Positions 21,475 through 33,723 of a stretch of 64,000 nucleotides of DNA are shown piece after piece (position 1 is the stretch's first letter; each line of letters begins with the position of its first letter). A program made the position numbers and the translations under genes. The notes beneath the pieces are model-generated. The model did not search any database and had not been told where the DNA came from. It saw only the letters and a program-made list of their open reading frames with translations. Source of the stretch: Nymphaea colorata (taxonomy: Eukaryota > Streptophyta > Magnoliopsida > Nymphaeales > Nymphaeaceae); contig NC_045146.1 in NCBI RefSeq assembly GCF_008831285.2, positions 21,445,149-21,509,148 on the forward strand, given 5' to 3'.

Positions 21475-23327
21475 TTCTTCGGATTTCGTGTCTCAAAAGA
21501 CGTCAAAAATTCTGAAGCTTACAAACTCATAATATGTTTCCTAGCTATGACAAGCGCCCCCCCCCACTCTGAAGCAATATCCAAGCCAGAAAATTGTACT
21601 TTTTAGAATTTATGTACCCAATAAGAGTTAGCTGAACCAACATGTACTGTTTGTATTTTTGCTTCTCCTATGAATTCTACCATCCTCATATTCCTCTCTC
21701 TCTCTCTCGTGTGCCTAAGCTGTCATGCGGGGTGCAGGAAGGGAACAACTACTTGCAGAGTTTGATCGGCAAAGCTGTAGAAGGATAATAAAGGGCATGA
21801 TTGTGTGGAGCGAAGGAAATTTTTCCTTGATTCTAAATTAATTCGTTTTTAGGCCAGAATAAATATGACAGCAAAAAGGATATGACGTTTGATGGGTGTA
21901 AATGAAAGGGTGGAAAAAACTTTTGATCCGTTGGGATTTTATGAACATGCTACATACACGTAGCCAAGGATTCATCCTAATATTGAACAACACAACACGC
22001 AGTTAGCAGTCGGTAGCATCTCATGCATGAGTAAGAAGCGCCTTAAAGACTGACATCGCAGCAGGTAATAAGATCTAAAGTTTACATTAACGAGAAAGGA
22101 AACCTTCATGCACATAAAAAAGCGACTCGAACGACAATTGAAACTGCAACTGAGAGGGCAGTTAAACAATGAAAGGAAATCAATAGGTATAAAGGATCAT
22201 CTAGACGAGGGGCGAAGGGAAAGGCCAGGGCCTGGCCTTAAGTTTTGAAATTTTAAAATTTACCGCTTAAATTTTTCCTAAGACCGGCCCCTACAAAATT
22301 TTCGGAAAAATGGAGGTACTGGCACCTGCTAAAAATTTTATTTAATGGTCGCATGATTCACTAAAAAAAAAAAAATTTGTGTTACAGTGGTGTCACTACT
22401 AGGAGGCGCCCGGTGAACATATATATATATATATATACAGGTGAAAGAAATCACCGGTGTTTACATATATACAGGTGGCATGACCACGGGTTCAGATGAG
22501 GCCTTATTCGCCCTCGGTATGGGTTTCGCATCTCCTGTTCCAAAACTTCGTGCCACCTGTTAAAAAAATGAAAAAACAAAACGGAAGACCCAATTTTTTC
22601 TTTTCCTCTCGCTTCTTCCCTCCCTCCGACTTCCTGTGTGCACTCCATCTCTGTATCTCGCATTTCCTGTCGCCCTCGCCGCGGTCCTCGTCACTCACAG
22701 CTCGCTTTTCCCTTCCATCGCTGATGGACAGACAGTTGCCGCCGCCCACAGGTATGCCGGTCTTTCTCTCTCTCTCCTCCTTTACATGACTCAGAGAGAC
22801 GGCGAGAGGAGCTGCCGGAGCAGCCTTCTTGTTTTGACAGCCAGAGGGGCAATTAATCTGGTGTTTCAAGGTGTCCTAGCCCCTTTGTTCCTGTTTTCCT
22901 CACCAGTTTTTCTGATCTTGTGTTATTGCTTGAGGTTTACCGGGTTGCAGGCCCGTACTGTCGCTCTCGTTCGGCTTCCAGTTTTGATCAATATATCTGT
23001 TCGTTCTCTTTTTAGTAAAATTTCCAGTTAAAATAAACAGTTTTATTGCCTTATTTGGGACTACTCATTGCACGCTTGATTTCGACATTTCAGAGTTTGG
23101 GATTCAGAAATTCAAGGGAAGATCTTCCTTCCTTGATATTAGATCACAAATTTTCACAAACATTAAAATGCAGATCCTAGATCTGATATGTAATATTTGG
23201 ATTTGAGGCACCAGTTTCTTGTCAAAGCAGTGAAGCTGTTAGTCAAATTATTTTAGTCCACAGTTGGTTTAATGCTTCTTTTTGCATTTGATTTAGTTGA
23301 CTTCTTTTCTTTGTGAAAAAAATTCAG
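21475..23327. other. Region between phosphatase copy A and the epoxidase fragment
   Basis: About 21690-21830 (CT run, then ggaagggaacaactact and gtagaaggataat) is similar to 43090-43260 downstream of copy C, so the duplicated unit extends about 350 bp past the stop codon. About 22200-22350 (ggccttaagttttgaaattttaaaattt and ttttatttaatggtcgcatga) resembles 34915-35015 and is probably dispersed-repeat debris. A perfect 10-bp inverted repeat ACAGGTGGCA/TGCCACCTGT encloses 22471-22560. A GC-richer pyrimidine tract at 22600-22760 with an ATG at 22723 and a cacag|gtatgc donor looks like a possible first exon, but no downstream exon could be linked to it. Confidence 0.45.
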
Positions 23328-23402
23328 GTGGCAGTAATACTGGAGAATGGTGATTCTCATGAAGGTGATCTTTTAGTTGGCGCTGATGGTATCTGATCTC
23401 AA
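23328..23402 (+). pseudogene. Isolated zeaxanthin-epoxidase-like exon with a stop codon
   Basis: A 75-bp stretch bounded by attcag and gtaaga translates to VAVILENGDSHEGDLLVGADGI, then a stop, then SQ. This matches the FAD-monooxygenase DG-motif region as found in zeaxanthin epoxidase (LENG..EGDLLVGADGIWS), with the expected Trp codon TGG changed to TGA at 23394-23396. Exon borders and phase are preserved, but no other epoxidase exon was recognised nearby. It is most likely a fragment carried in by duplication or a transposon. Another FAD monooxygenase of the same family is possible. Confidence 0.65.
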
Positions 23403-24593
23403 GTAAGAAAAGAAAATATTGTTTTATTAATCAAGCCAAAACTATTTATTCAAAGGCTCAGCCTACTAACTGTTCCAATTCCTTTAGATCTTGTGGAGAT
23501 CGAGTTTAGCTCTAGGAAACCACCTAATTGCGATGGTCTGACATTTTCTTCATACCATTAGAAAAAAAATGAATAGATAGTAAAATAATTAAGAGGAGCT
23601 CTTGCCAAAAGGAAAATATTACAGTTCACTGCTTCTTAGCTCTCTGCTTGAGTGGCGTCAATTTGGAGACAGAAATTACTTTATTTGATATTGATATTTC
23701 TCTAATTTTTTTACTTATTTATATTATTGAACTATCCCTTAAAATCTAAAAGTAAAACTATTGATATTCCTTAATGGAACTTCTCCAAGCAACTTATAGG
23801 CGGCCAGCCATGTCAAATGATCCTTTCGGCATATATGAAGCAGGAACAAGCGGAAATTAGCTGCCCAAGAGAAGGATGGCTTCTTTGGCAACAATGGTTG
23901 GTGGAGAAGTTGAGACAAAGGATATATGGGTGGAGGTTTTGAATGGTTCTTGTTGGTGCTCACATGCATATTTCATGTGAGTCAGGCGGTGGCCTAGCAT
24001 TTGTAGATTTCTCCATCCTAGTTTGAACAAAGAAATTTTCTAGCCTCTCTCTGCACACTATTATGCATCAGGTATTGATCAGCTCAAGATAGCATAAATC
24101 TCGACATCAGAATCTAAGTTTTGCATAAAAAAAAATCCAGGTTTTTGATCTAGTGTTTGTCTATGAGTCCAAATTTTTGAAAATCAAGAGGCAGAGCAAC
24201 CTGCTTCTGCAGTGGATTCTTCGCCCGACAAAGACTCCCTTATAGACACCTTTTTGCGGGTTTTTTTATAGTCCATACGCGTACGTCTACTTTCTACAAC
24301 AAGGTAAGTGGAACCTACCTCCAACCACTCATTGAAAATATATGTGAAAACGAAAACATACTTGAAATGATAGAATGGCACTCTAACGTCAATGTACTGC
24401 TACAGAACAGGCCGAGTGGGGATAGAATGGCACTCTGACAAGTCAATGGACCAGTGGTGACGAAAGGTCCTCGGAGACAGCGGCGACATCTCGCGCCAAT
24501 GGCGGTCAGGCCTTCGTGTTATACCACAAATACAGGGAGAAGGGAGGTATGGAGTCGCAGCTCGGAGTGGCGGAAAGGGAAGGTGAAGTGGCG
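23403..24593. other. Upstream region of phosphatase pseudogene B
   Basis: About 23405-23505 (gtaagaaaagaaaatattg through ttcctttagatct) is similar to 37350-37435, upstream of copy C, so this flank belongs to the duplicated unit. The sequence just before the pseudogene start (24440-24590) is close to the leader of copy A. The site matching the TATA box is changed to ACAAATA at 24526-24532. No gene is seen. Confidence 0.5.
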
Positions 24594-24933
24594 ATGGCGA
24601 GGATGGAGGGGTTGCTTTTCGGCAGGCCGCTTTGGTGTGGTGGTTTTGGTGGCTCTCGGCCGCTTCGGCTCTCCGGTTCCCGAAGAGAGGGAATTCAAGA
24701 TTCTGCAGGTGGCGGATATGCACTACGCGAACGGGAAGACGACAGAGTGCCAGGACGTGCTGCCGGAGCAGGTCGCTGGATGCTCCGACCTCAACACCGC
24801 CTTCATGGGGCGGATGATCCGAGCCGAGAAGCCTGACCTCATCGTCTTCACTGGTACGCCCCTCCAATCTCTCGCAAGTGTTTGTGGCATCGCGGGAAAC
24901 CCTTTCTTTTTTCTATATGTGTTTCGCGAACGT

Positions 24934-25068
24934 CCGATTGTCCAGAGCGGCTTGGTTGTTCGGGTCAGAACAGCCGCGTTCTACTTTTGTCAAGTACACC
25001 ACCGTCCCGATTGTCCAGAGCGGCTTGGTTGTTCGGGTCAGAACAGCCGCGTTCTACTTTTGTCAAGT
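24934..25068 (+). repeat. Direct repeat, two 62-bp copies at 73-bp period
   Basis: 24934-24995 and 25007-25068 are essentially identical (from ccgattgtccagagcgg to cttttgtcaagt), separated by 11 bp. They lie in intron 1 of pseudogene B, just after the donor site, and are absent from copies A and C, so the duplication arose in this copy. No known element is recognised. Confidence 0.9.
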
Positions 25069-25204
25069 GAAATAAAGCTGGTTACATGCAAGAGGCCATA
25101 CACAGGCCTTGCGTACATTTTCAAAGTGGGTGCGGGTTCGGAAACACATGTTTATACACTGAGTCGTGTACACCGGTAACCATTTCTCGCAAATTATTGT
25201 AATC

Positions 25205-25330
25205 GAGTCAGGCCGTGCCAAGCTCGGGCTCAGGTTTTGTTGAGCATCAGACCCAGGCTCAAGCTCGAGTTTCAGACATCACGCTAGCCCAGACCAGGCT
25301 TTTATTCCGGTTGAACCGAGCCGGTCGGAT
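25205..25330. repeat. CTCGAG/GAGCTC-rich repeat remnant in intron 1 of pseudogene B
   Basis: Phrases such as aagctcgggctcagg, caggctcaagctcgag and gaaccgagccggtcgg resemble the interior of the hAT-type MITE at 9080-9563. Neither terminal repeat nor target duplication is seen, so this is a fragment at best. Confidence 0.4.
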
Positions 25331-28300
25331 GCCCAAGCTTCCATAGAGTTCTCCAAACAGCATCGTGTACAGAGTGTGGGGGCATTTAATTTCTTTTTTA
25401 TTGTTCAGATGATTCTTTTTTTGGCTACTTCCTTTTAGAAAGGCGAAATTGGAGGGGTTGAGCAAAAAGTAGACATGTATTTTGAGACTGAAAACAAAAA
25501 GGTTTGTAGAGATGGATTTGGGATAATTAGCTTATAACATAAAGAGGGATTGAAACTATTTTGTAGAAATGTCACTATGGGGTTACATAACAAATGTCTA
25601 ACTATGGCTATTAGACCTTCGTATACAAAGTTTGATGGGAAATCATTTAGTCAGTTGATTTTAATGAAATAAGCCGATAGAGATTAAGGTGCAAATATAA
25701 AAATTAACCTATCTCTTCAAAAGTTTAAAACACCCTTTAAAGAAGACTATTCATATAAGTGGTGTTCCATTACTTTGTATTTGAAATCCATGATGTGACA
25801 TGCTTCTATTGATATAATAAAAGATCTTCTATGATAAGAAAATCTATGGCTCATCATTGGAAGTTCTTAGTTTGAATCTTTGCATTGGGAAAAATTGGAT
25901 TTAAGATTAGAAAATAAATGGTTTAATCTTAAAGACACGGTTTTCGAATATTCAGGATTTTGGATCAAGGGCAATAAAAATCCCTTAAAGAAACTCATTT
26001 ATTTTCCTTTTTATTTGAAGAGCATTCCAAACTCTTGAAAAAAGCAGCTTGTTAATTTTTCCTATTTGCAACTTAATTTCCTCTATATTAATTAATTTTT
26101 TTATATATTTGCAACCAAATTTCCAGTATGTGATATCCTTTGAATCAATGGCTTAAATAATTCCTAGCTATCTATTTTTCTGAAACACCGATTTGTTTAT
26201 GAATGATGTAATTTTGTATCAAGCGAGCGTTGATACTTGAACGTACCTGTTTTCTGCAAATTATGTATATAGACACCATAAAAACCATGCCAGCGATCTA
26301 AGATCTGGGTATAGACATGCCCGTCGATTTGAACTCTATGGAAGGAAACTGCTTCTCTCTAGGTAGGGTAGTATATGTATGGTCATGGTTGTTCAGTTTA
26401 GGACTAATGCATGCCCACTTCATTTCAAGTCCTATTTTCTACATAATTAGGCGATCCAGTTCCTTTCTTTATTAAATCAATTGTGAGCGAAGGAATACTT
26501 CAAATAAGCTGAAACCAGTCTTCCTTTTTCCTACCGTCTACCGTTACTTTGATGATATTTATGTGAAGAAGGAGACTCCCGTCAATCAGAATATTCTACA
26601 TCAACCATTTGCAGTATAAAGAACCAACTCCTAATGTAATTAAACTAATAACCAAACTTTCAAGGCATGCAATCCGACTAGATAATCAGAAAAATAGAGC
26701 AACATATCATAGTAAATTATGAGTGAGTATTAAATAATTAAACGGGATCTGATCACGCGTGGGTGCCAGGGGGGAAAAGAGATTGAAGTTCTTCTCTCCT
26801 TATTTGAAACACTATTTTATCCAGGTAAACTCCCCATGTCTGAAGTTGCGAACCAGAAAGGTGGCTTGTTGGTCTTAGAGCCTTTGGTTTTAAAGTTTTA
26901 TTACTAAAAAAAGAGTTCCTTTCAAGCATTTCGTCCTGTACCACCTGGCTTACGATTGCAGGTGACGGGGACACACTGTCTCGGCTGAAGAACAGAATGA
27001 AATTTTGAAAATCTTTGCTTTTGCTGACGCCAATTGCAGATACCGCTTTCCTAATTAATTATGTCTCGTTTCGTTTTAAATTGGACACTGTCAATAACAG
27101 GAGATAACATCTACGGTAACGATACAACCGATCCAGTAAAATCCATGGATGCTGCATTTGCACCAGCGGTGGCGGCAGGGATACCATGGGCCGCTGTGCT
27201 AGGGAACCACGATCAAGAATCGACGTTGACGAGGGAAGGACTGATGAATCACATAGTGACCATGAAGCATACACTTTCCCTTGTCAATCCACCATCAACC
27301 ATGAAGCATACACTTTCCCATATCGATGGGTTTGGTAACTACAATCTGGAGGTTCTCGGGGCTGATGGTTCGAAACTCCAAAGCAAGTCGGTACTGAATC
27401 TCTATTTCCTGGACAGTGGTGATTACCCCACTGTTCCATCGATGGGTAAGTATGATTGGATCAAACGTTCTCAGCAAGTTTGGTTCCGGAGACATCCTTC
27501 AAACTGCAGGTAGATTTTGGCTGTTCTTCTTTTTCATTTTACTTTTGCCTTGATTGATTCCCGGCCTTCATCAAGTCATTTCATTCAAAATCTGTTGTTC
27601 ATGCTCGTATAGCAACTGACAAGTGACAACCACCCTCAGTCCCTCTCTGACTCGCTCATTAGCAATCAATAATTAAGCTTACTTGAGATAGAATTCTATA
27701 GTAAGTAATTCATGTTAGTGTGCCATTGACACCGACTTCAGTTCTCAGTAAAATGGACATCGAGCTGATTCAATAGTGCATATTGGCCTGCCTCAATACT
27801 GGCTCAAGAAAAGTAATGTACCCATTGGGATCTAGATTACGAAGTCGAGTTTCTGAACCAGGGACTTCCCCGTAGTTTTGATATTAGTTGTAGTTTGAGT
27901 TAAACTTGAAATTACTGAATCTAGAAAATCGATGAATCAAAAGTCCAATACAATCCAGTCATAAAGCCTACTTCATACGAGTAAATAGGCACTAAATTCT
28001 GCTAAAAGTAGTTACTAAAAATAACATATTGACGCATAGCGTAGAAACCAAAGTAATACAGAAAATGCAGACTGACTGTGACCGTCAGAACAGATGCGCA
28101 GTTCTTCTTTCAATGTGGACCTTTCATGGTAACTCTGACACGTTTTCATTTAAACCAAAAAATATCCGCGCAAAACATTTCCTCCGGGCGGAAAACTTTT
28201 GTCACCTTAGGAACAGAAAAACCATCAATTCTACTCTGCTTGTTGTTCTCATTCAGAAGCTCTTAATCGTTCATGCAGAAGAACTACACGAGCGCACCAG

Positions 28301-28474
28301 AAGCTCAGTCAGAACCAGCACCAGGGTTGGCCTATTTCCATATCCCGTTGCCAGAATATGCTCAATTCGATTCCTCCAACTTCACAGGCGTAAAGCAAGA
28401 AAATATCAGTTCTCCAAGGATACACTCAGGCTTCTTTTCAACCATGGTGAAAGCAGGGATGTGAAGGCAGTTTT

Positions 28475-28804
28475 AATAAGTTGAGCCAAAGAGAAAAAGA
28501 TCACAACAGAAACAGAATTTACGTGGTTCGGCTTAGATGCCTACATCCACGGTAGAAGAAGGAGGAGCTCTGTTTTTCATTATATCGTTTTTGTTCAAGG
28601 TACACTTGCTCTTTATATGAGATTACAATATAATAGGAAGCGTTCCATAGTAACTCGTTGAGGCAACGGTACAAAGAAGAGGAAGGCAGATTTGGGTCTT
28701 TCTTAAAATATTATTTCCTTATATAATTCAACTTCTCCTCAATTCCAACGTTCTCCTCAACGGTTCTTGATTTCCTCCCTTGATCTCCTCCAATTTGCGT
28801 GACA
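28475..28804 (-). repeat. Left LTR (3' LTR of the copia element), 330 bp
   Basis: It is nearly identical to the right LTR: I count two substitutions and four small indels, including one of 6 bp. In element orientation it begins TGTCACGC and ends CTCAACTTATT. The left junction is GTTTT|AATAAG, immediately next to the interrupted phosphatase exon. Confidence 0.93.
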
Positions 28805-28815
28805 GTCTCCCTTCA
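28805..28815 (-). other. Polypurine tract of the copia element
   Basis: In element orientation AAGGGAGAC lies directly against the start of the 3' LTR (TGTCACGC), the expected position for plus-strand priming. Confidence 0.6.
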
Positions 28816-31800
28816 AGTTGGTGCACATATATCAATATGTCCCAACTTGTTTGCAATAGTGTGATGTCTTTCTTTGCTGAGAGCTTTTGTGAAAATATCA
28901 GCCAACTGATGTTCGCTTCTGACATGAGGTGTTTCAATAATTCCACTATGGATTTTTCTCTAACAAAGTGACAATCCACTTCTATGTGTTTTGTCCTTTC
29001 ATGAAAAACGGATTAGCACTGATATGAATTGCCGCCATATTGTCACACATTAATTTCATCGTTCCTTATGTTCAATGTTCATGTCCTTTAATAAGACTCT
29101 AGTCCATATCAACTCGCATGTGCAGGTAGCCAAGGCTCTATATTCTGCTTCTGCACTTGATCGAGCTACTACAGATTGTTTTTTGCTTTTCCATGATACT
29201 AGATTTCACCCACAAAAGTACAATATCCTGAAGTTGATCTTCTATCGTTTGGATTTCCTGCCCAATCAGCATCTGTATATCCAATGACATTGAGACAATC
29301 GTTTCTTCTCATTAAGATTCCTCTCCCCGGAGTCCCCTTCAGATATTTTAGAATTCGATGTGCAGCTTCTACATGAGTTGACATAGGCTTATGCATGAAC
29401 TGACTCACAAGGTTGACTGCGTATGTGATGTCTGGTCTAGTCACAGTAAGATAGATAAGCTTTCCAATAAGTCTCTGAAAACTTTGAACATTTTCAACTG
29501 GTTCCCTTCTTCATTTCTTAGCTAGCTTGCAATTGATTTCCATGGGAGTATCAGCACACTTAGTCCCCAAGTAACCAGTTTCTTTGAGGAGATCTAGAGT
29601 GTATTTTCTTTGACAAATAAACACTCCTTTATCCGATTGTGCCACTTCAATGCCAAGAAAGTATCTCAATCTTCCTAGGTCTTTTATCTCAAATTCTTTA
29701 TTGAGATACTCTTTTACTCGTGTCATGTTTTGAATGTCGTCTCCTGTTATTATAATATCATCTACATAAACCAGCAATATGGTGACCTTAGAAGCACGAT
29801 TGTAGATAAACATGGTATAGTCAGACGTGCTTTTGGAAAAACCAATTTTCACAAGAGCCTCACTGAGTCGAGAGAACCATGCCCGGGGAGATTGTTTTAA
29901 ACCATATAGGGCCTTCTTCAGTTTACACACATATCCCTTTTCACTTTTGATGCCTTCTGGAGTTTCCATGAAGACTTCTTCATTTAAGTCACCATGCAAG
30001 AATGCATTTTTTACATCCAACTGCATAAGTTCCCACCTTTTGTTTGAAGCTACTGATAGTAGTATTTGAGAGAGCTCATTTTTGCAACTGGAGCAAATGT
30101 TTCATTATAATCGATCCCTTCGGTTTGAGTATATCCTTTTGCAACCAACCTTGCCTTGAACCTCTCGACAGATCCATCACTCCTATATTTTATTTTGTAC
30201 ACCCACTTGCACCCAACAACCTTTTTTCCTTCTGGTAGAGGCACCATTTCCAAGTGTGGTTTCTTTGTAGTGCTTTTAGTTCTTCTTTCATGGCGTCTCT
30301 CCATCTTGGGTCCTTGTTTGCCTGCAAGAAATTCTTAGGCTCTTCATGGTGGTAAGTATTCAATACATAATCTCGATATGATTTTGACAAATTTTCAAAA
30401 GTCAGATAATCATCAATGGAATGAATTTTGTCAAAAGATAAGTATGTATAGAAATCACTTAGCCTGGTTGGTGGTTTGGTGGATCTAGACGATCTCCATA
30501 ATAGTTGCTCAGTCACGGCTTCTTGGGTTGGCCTTGGAGATATTTCATTGTCTTGAGGAACAATAGTACGATCAGCTTCATTAGATGAGGATGTTGATTG
30601 TCGTCACTTTGATTTTGGTTCCCAAGAAGTTGATTTGCATTGGAATACTTACTTACGTTTTCATGAATGCTTACCAAAGGTTGTGGGAGACTAATGTCAA
30701 CAAGTTGTTTATGTTTTGTCTCCCCTGAACGTCATTCTCATAAAACGGTTCTTGCTCAAAAACTTTACGTCACGAGTCACAAAAATTTTTTTAAATGAGG
30801 TTCATAACATTTGAACCTTTCTTTTTACTTGAATATCCAAGAAAATGCATTTCATAGCTCTTTTTTCTAATTTATTCCTAAATTTTTCTTGAATATGAAC
30901 AAAACATTTGCATCCAAAAACTTTAAAATGATTAATAGAAACTGATTTGTTTAGAAGTAATTGAATTGGAATTTGATCGTTAATGCTCGAATTAGGTATT
31001 CTATTTGCTATATAGCAAGCAGTTCCTATTGCTTCAGACCAAAAACGGATGGGAACATTCATGTTCATCATAAGGGACCTAGCAATACTAAGCAATTGTC
31101 GGTTCTTGCGTTCAGCAACCCCATTTTGTTGGGGAGTACCGGCACAAGTGAGTTGGGGACATATGCCTTTCTTTTTCATGAAATCATCAAGAATTTTATT
31201 GACATATTCACCTCCATTGTCCGATCGTAATTTTTTTATTTTGGTCCCATATTGCGTGTATACAAGCTCATAATATTCTTCAAAAGTTTTAGCAACATCA
31301 CTCTTATTTTTTAGAAATAAAGCCAAGTCATGGAGTTTTATCATCCATCAATAAAAGAAAACATAGTATCTATATCTAGAATGAGACTCAACTGTGCGGT
31401 CATTGTCATGGCTTCCAAAACAATGTCACGAGTCATGCAATTAAATCTTTTTAAATGAGGTTCATAACATTTGAACCCTTTCTTTTTACTTGAATATCCA
31501 AGAAAAATGCATTTCATAGCTCTTTTTCTAATTTATTCCTAAATTTTTCTTGAATATGAACAAAACATTTACATCCAAAAACTTTAAAATGATTAATAGA
31601 AACTGATTTGTTTAGAAGTAATTGAATTGGAATTTGACGTTAATGCTCGAATTAGGTATTCTATTTGCTATATAGCAAGCAGTTCCTATTGCTTCAGACC
31701 AAAAACGGATGGGAACATTCATGTTCATCATAAGGGACCTAGCAATACTAAGCAATTGTCGGTTCTTGCGTTCGGCAACCCCATTTTGTTGGGGAGTACT

Positions 31801-32610
31801 GGCACAAGTGATTGGGGACATATGCCTTTCTTTTTCATGAAATCATCAAGAATTTTATTGACATATTCACCTCCATTGTCCGATCGTAATTTTTTTATTT
31901 TGGTCTCATATTGCGTGTATACAAGCTCATAATATTCCTCAAAAGTTTTAGCAACATCACTCTTATTTTTTAGAAAATAAAGCAAGTCATGGAGTTTTAT
32001 CATCATAAAGAAACATAGTATCTATATCTAAATGAGACTCAACTGGGCTGGGCCCAAACATCAGAATGAATTAAATCAAAGTTTTCAGCAGACCTTTTTC
32101 CAGAGTTTTGAAAAGGTAATCTAGTCGATTTTGAGAATTCACATGCATCACAAGAATGCCCATCAGGTTTGACGTTAGGAACAAGAATTTTCAGCGACCT
32201 ATCTGAAATATGACCAAGCCGAGAGTGCCACAATTTGTAATCAGATATCTTTTCCGCACGAGCAAGAAGACCAGCCTCAATGTTGTCTAAGACATATAGA
32301 CCGTTGTGCTCATACCCTCTACCAATCTCCTTCCTCGACTTCTTGTCCTAAAACATTCTTTGGAGAGAAAATAGCTAAGCAGTCATAATCTTTAGTTATC
32401 TTACTTATAGATATAAGATTGCAGAAAGTTTAGGAATATAAAGCACACAAGAACTTTTATTTGATTTTAAGAAACAAGATTCCCCAATGCCTTCTATAGG
32501 AATGGGTGTGCCATCGGCCGTGAATACATGCCGATTTTTTTCAAGAGTTAAATTAACTATTTTAGAGGGGTCACCGGTCATGTGATCGGTGGCCCCGGAA
32601 TCAATGATCC
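28816..32610 (-). pseudogene. Copia pol remnant: protease, integrase (duplicated), reverse transcriptase, RNase H
   Basis: In element order: protease active site DSGATDHM (32579-32602), in a frame different from the end of gag; GAG-pre-integrase zinc region with WHSRLGH and CDAC (about 32233-32039); integrase core with SDNGGEY and PQQNGVAERKN, present twice; RT N-part with [11 protein letters not shown] and [11 protein letters not shown] (30304-30050); RT core with QLDVKNAFLHG and the catalytic YVDDIIITGDD (30026-29511); then TRPDITYAV and the RNase H motif YTDADWAG...RRSTSGYC (29444-29199) running on to about 28830. A TGA interrupts just after the RT core, and several frame changes occur, so no full polyprotein can be made. 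Confidence 0.92.
30769..32045 (-). repeat. Tandem duplication of the integrase-coding segment inside the copia element
   Basis: 30769-31394 (626 bp) and 31425-32045 (621 bp) are near-identical direct copies separated by 30 bp. The difference in length comes from single-base indels. Both encode the same integrase stretch from the first core strand to the linker before RT. Both begin with gtcacgagtca on the plus strand and end with atgagactcaactg. The copy nearer RT continues naturally into it, so the extra copy is an inserted duplicate. Confidence 0.92.
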
Positions 32611-33675
32611 ATCCAAGATTTTTTGAATGAGAATGAGGGCATGGTGCGTACCTTCAGACGAATTTCCAATAGGCTGAGTAGAAACCAGATTTGTCTTAGA
32701 AAAATGCTGGAAAAATTTTTCTAACTCTTCACGGGTGATGAAGTTGGCTGTGTTGGGGCTGTTGGATGAAAGTGACTTCTCCTTTGAAGATGGCTTTCCA
32801 TTTAGCTCCCAACACTTTTCTCTAGTGTGTCCAGTCTTTTTGCAGTATGAACATTTTAACTGATTTCTTCCTCTATGCATGATGGTCACATTTCCATCGC
32901 CTTTGATATCAGATCTGAAATTGTTGGGCCGTGGTTCTGAACGAGTTTGATATGCTAGTTTTTCACTAGTATCTTCAGCAGCCTCACTTTTCTTTTCCGG
33001 ATTCATAACTTTCCGGCGAGCAACCTCTCTTTGTATGCTTTGACAAACTTGATTAAAATTTGGCAATGGATTTGTCATGAGTATTTGACTTCTAACACTC
33101 TCAAACTCTATTCCGAGTCCACCAAGGAAACGAAAAATTTTATCTTCTTCCAAACGTTGTCTATAAACATTTGGGTCAGTTGTAGCAGGGCGATATTGCA
33201 TTAGTTCCTCCCATAGACTACGGTATTGGCTGAGATAAGATTGTATCGACTTGTCTCCCATTGAGAGATGAGCAAGTTCTAATTGAATTTGATAAACTCT
33301 AGCCAAACTGTTTTGTTCCCCATATACTTCCTTTAAAGTGTCCCATATATCCTTAGCCGTTTCATGATAAACAAGCATATTTGAAACACTAGGCTCCATG
33401 GAATTTATTAACCAAGACATGACTAAATCATTTTCAGATTGCCATTCATCAAATTTTGGATCAGAAATGTCTGGAGGGAAAATCTTACCAGTAACGTAGC
33501 CAAATTTTGATCGCCCACTAAGAAAGAGTCTTGCTGCTTTCGCCCATCCTAGATAATTTGATCCATTTAGAAGCATTGTTGTGATCTTCAAGGTGTTATT
33601 TTGATCAGCCGTAGACTTCCTTATACCATCACTTGAATTGCTGCCTTGATCCCTATTGATTTGTGATTCGGCCAT
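32578..33675 (-). pseudogene. Copia gag (365-codon open frame)
   Basis: An uninterrupted frame starts at an ATG 36 bp after the primer-binding site. It has a Ser/Gln/Asn-rich start, the copia gag capsid-like region (LNGSNYLGWAKAARLFL, DIWDTLKEVY, SIQSYLSQYRSLWEEL) and a CCHC zinc knuckle (CSYCKKTGHTREKCW, about residue 275). Copia elements normally read gag into protease in one frame. Here the last ~20 codons are out of frame with the DSGA motif, so a base has been lost or gained near 32640. Gag itself could still be made; pol could not. Confidence 0.88.
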
Positions 33676-33710
33676 GGTGGAGACGACTGGATGTCAAGAT
33701 CACGAATAAT

Positions 33711-33722
33711 GCTCTGATACCA
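33711..33722 (-). other. Primer-binding site of the copia element (initiator tRNA-Met type)
   Basis: In element orientation TGGTATCAGAGC follows the 5' LTR after a single base. This is the standard plant copia primer site complementary to the 3' end of initiator methionine tRNA. Confidence 0.9.
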
Positions 33723-33723
33723 T

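Noticed and set aside
22723-22755. Possible first exon (MDRQLPPPT with a cacag|gtatgc donor)
   Set aside because: No downstream exon could be joined in phase; the nearby epoxidase-like exon is not a supported continuation.
30961-31932. Plus-strand open frames over the copia integrase region
   Set aside because: They are antisense to the duplicated integrase and identical in the two copies because the DNA is duplicated.
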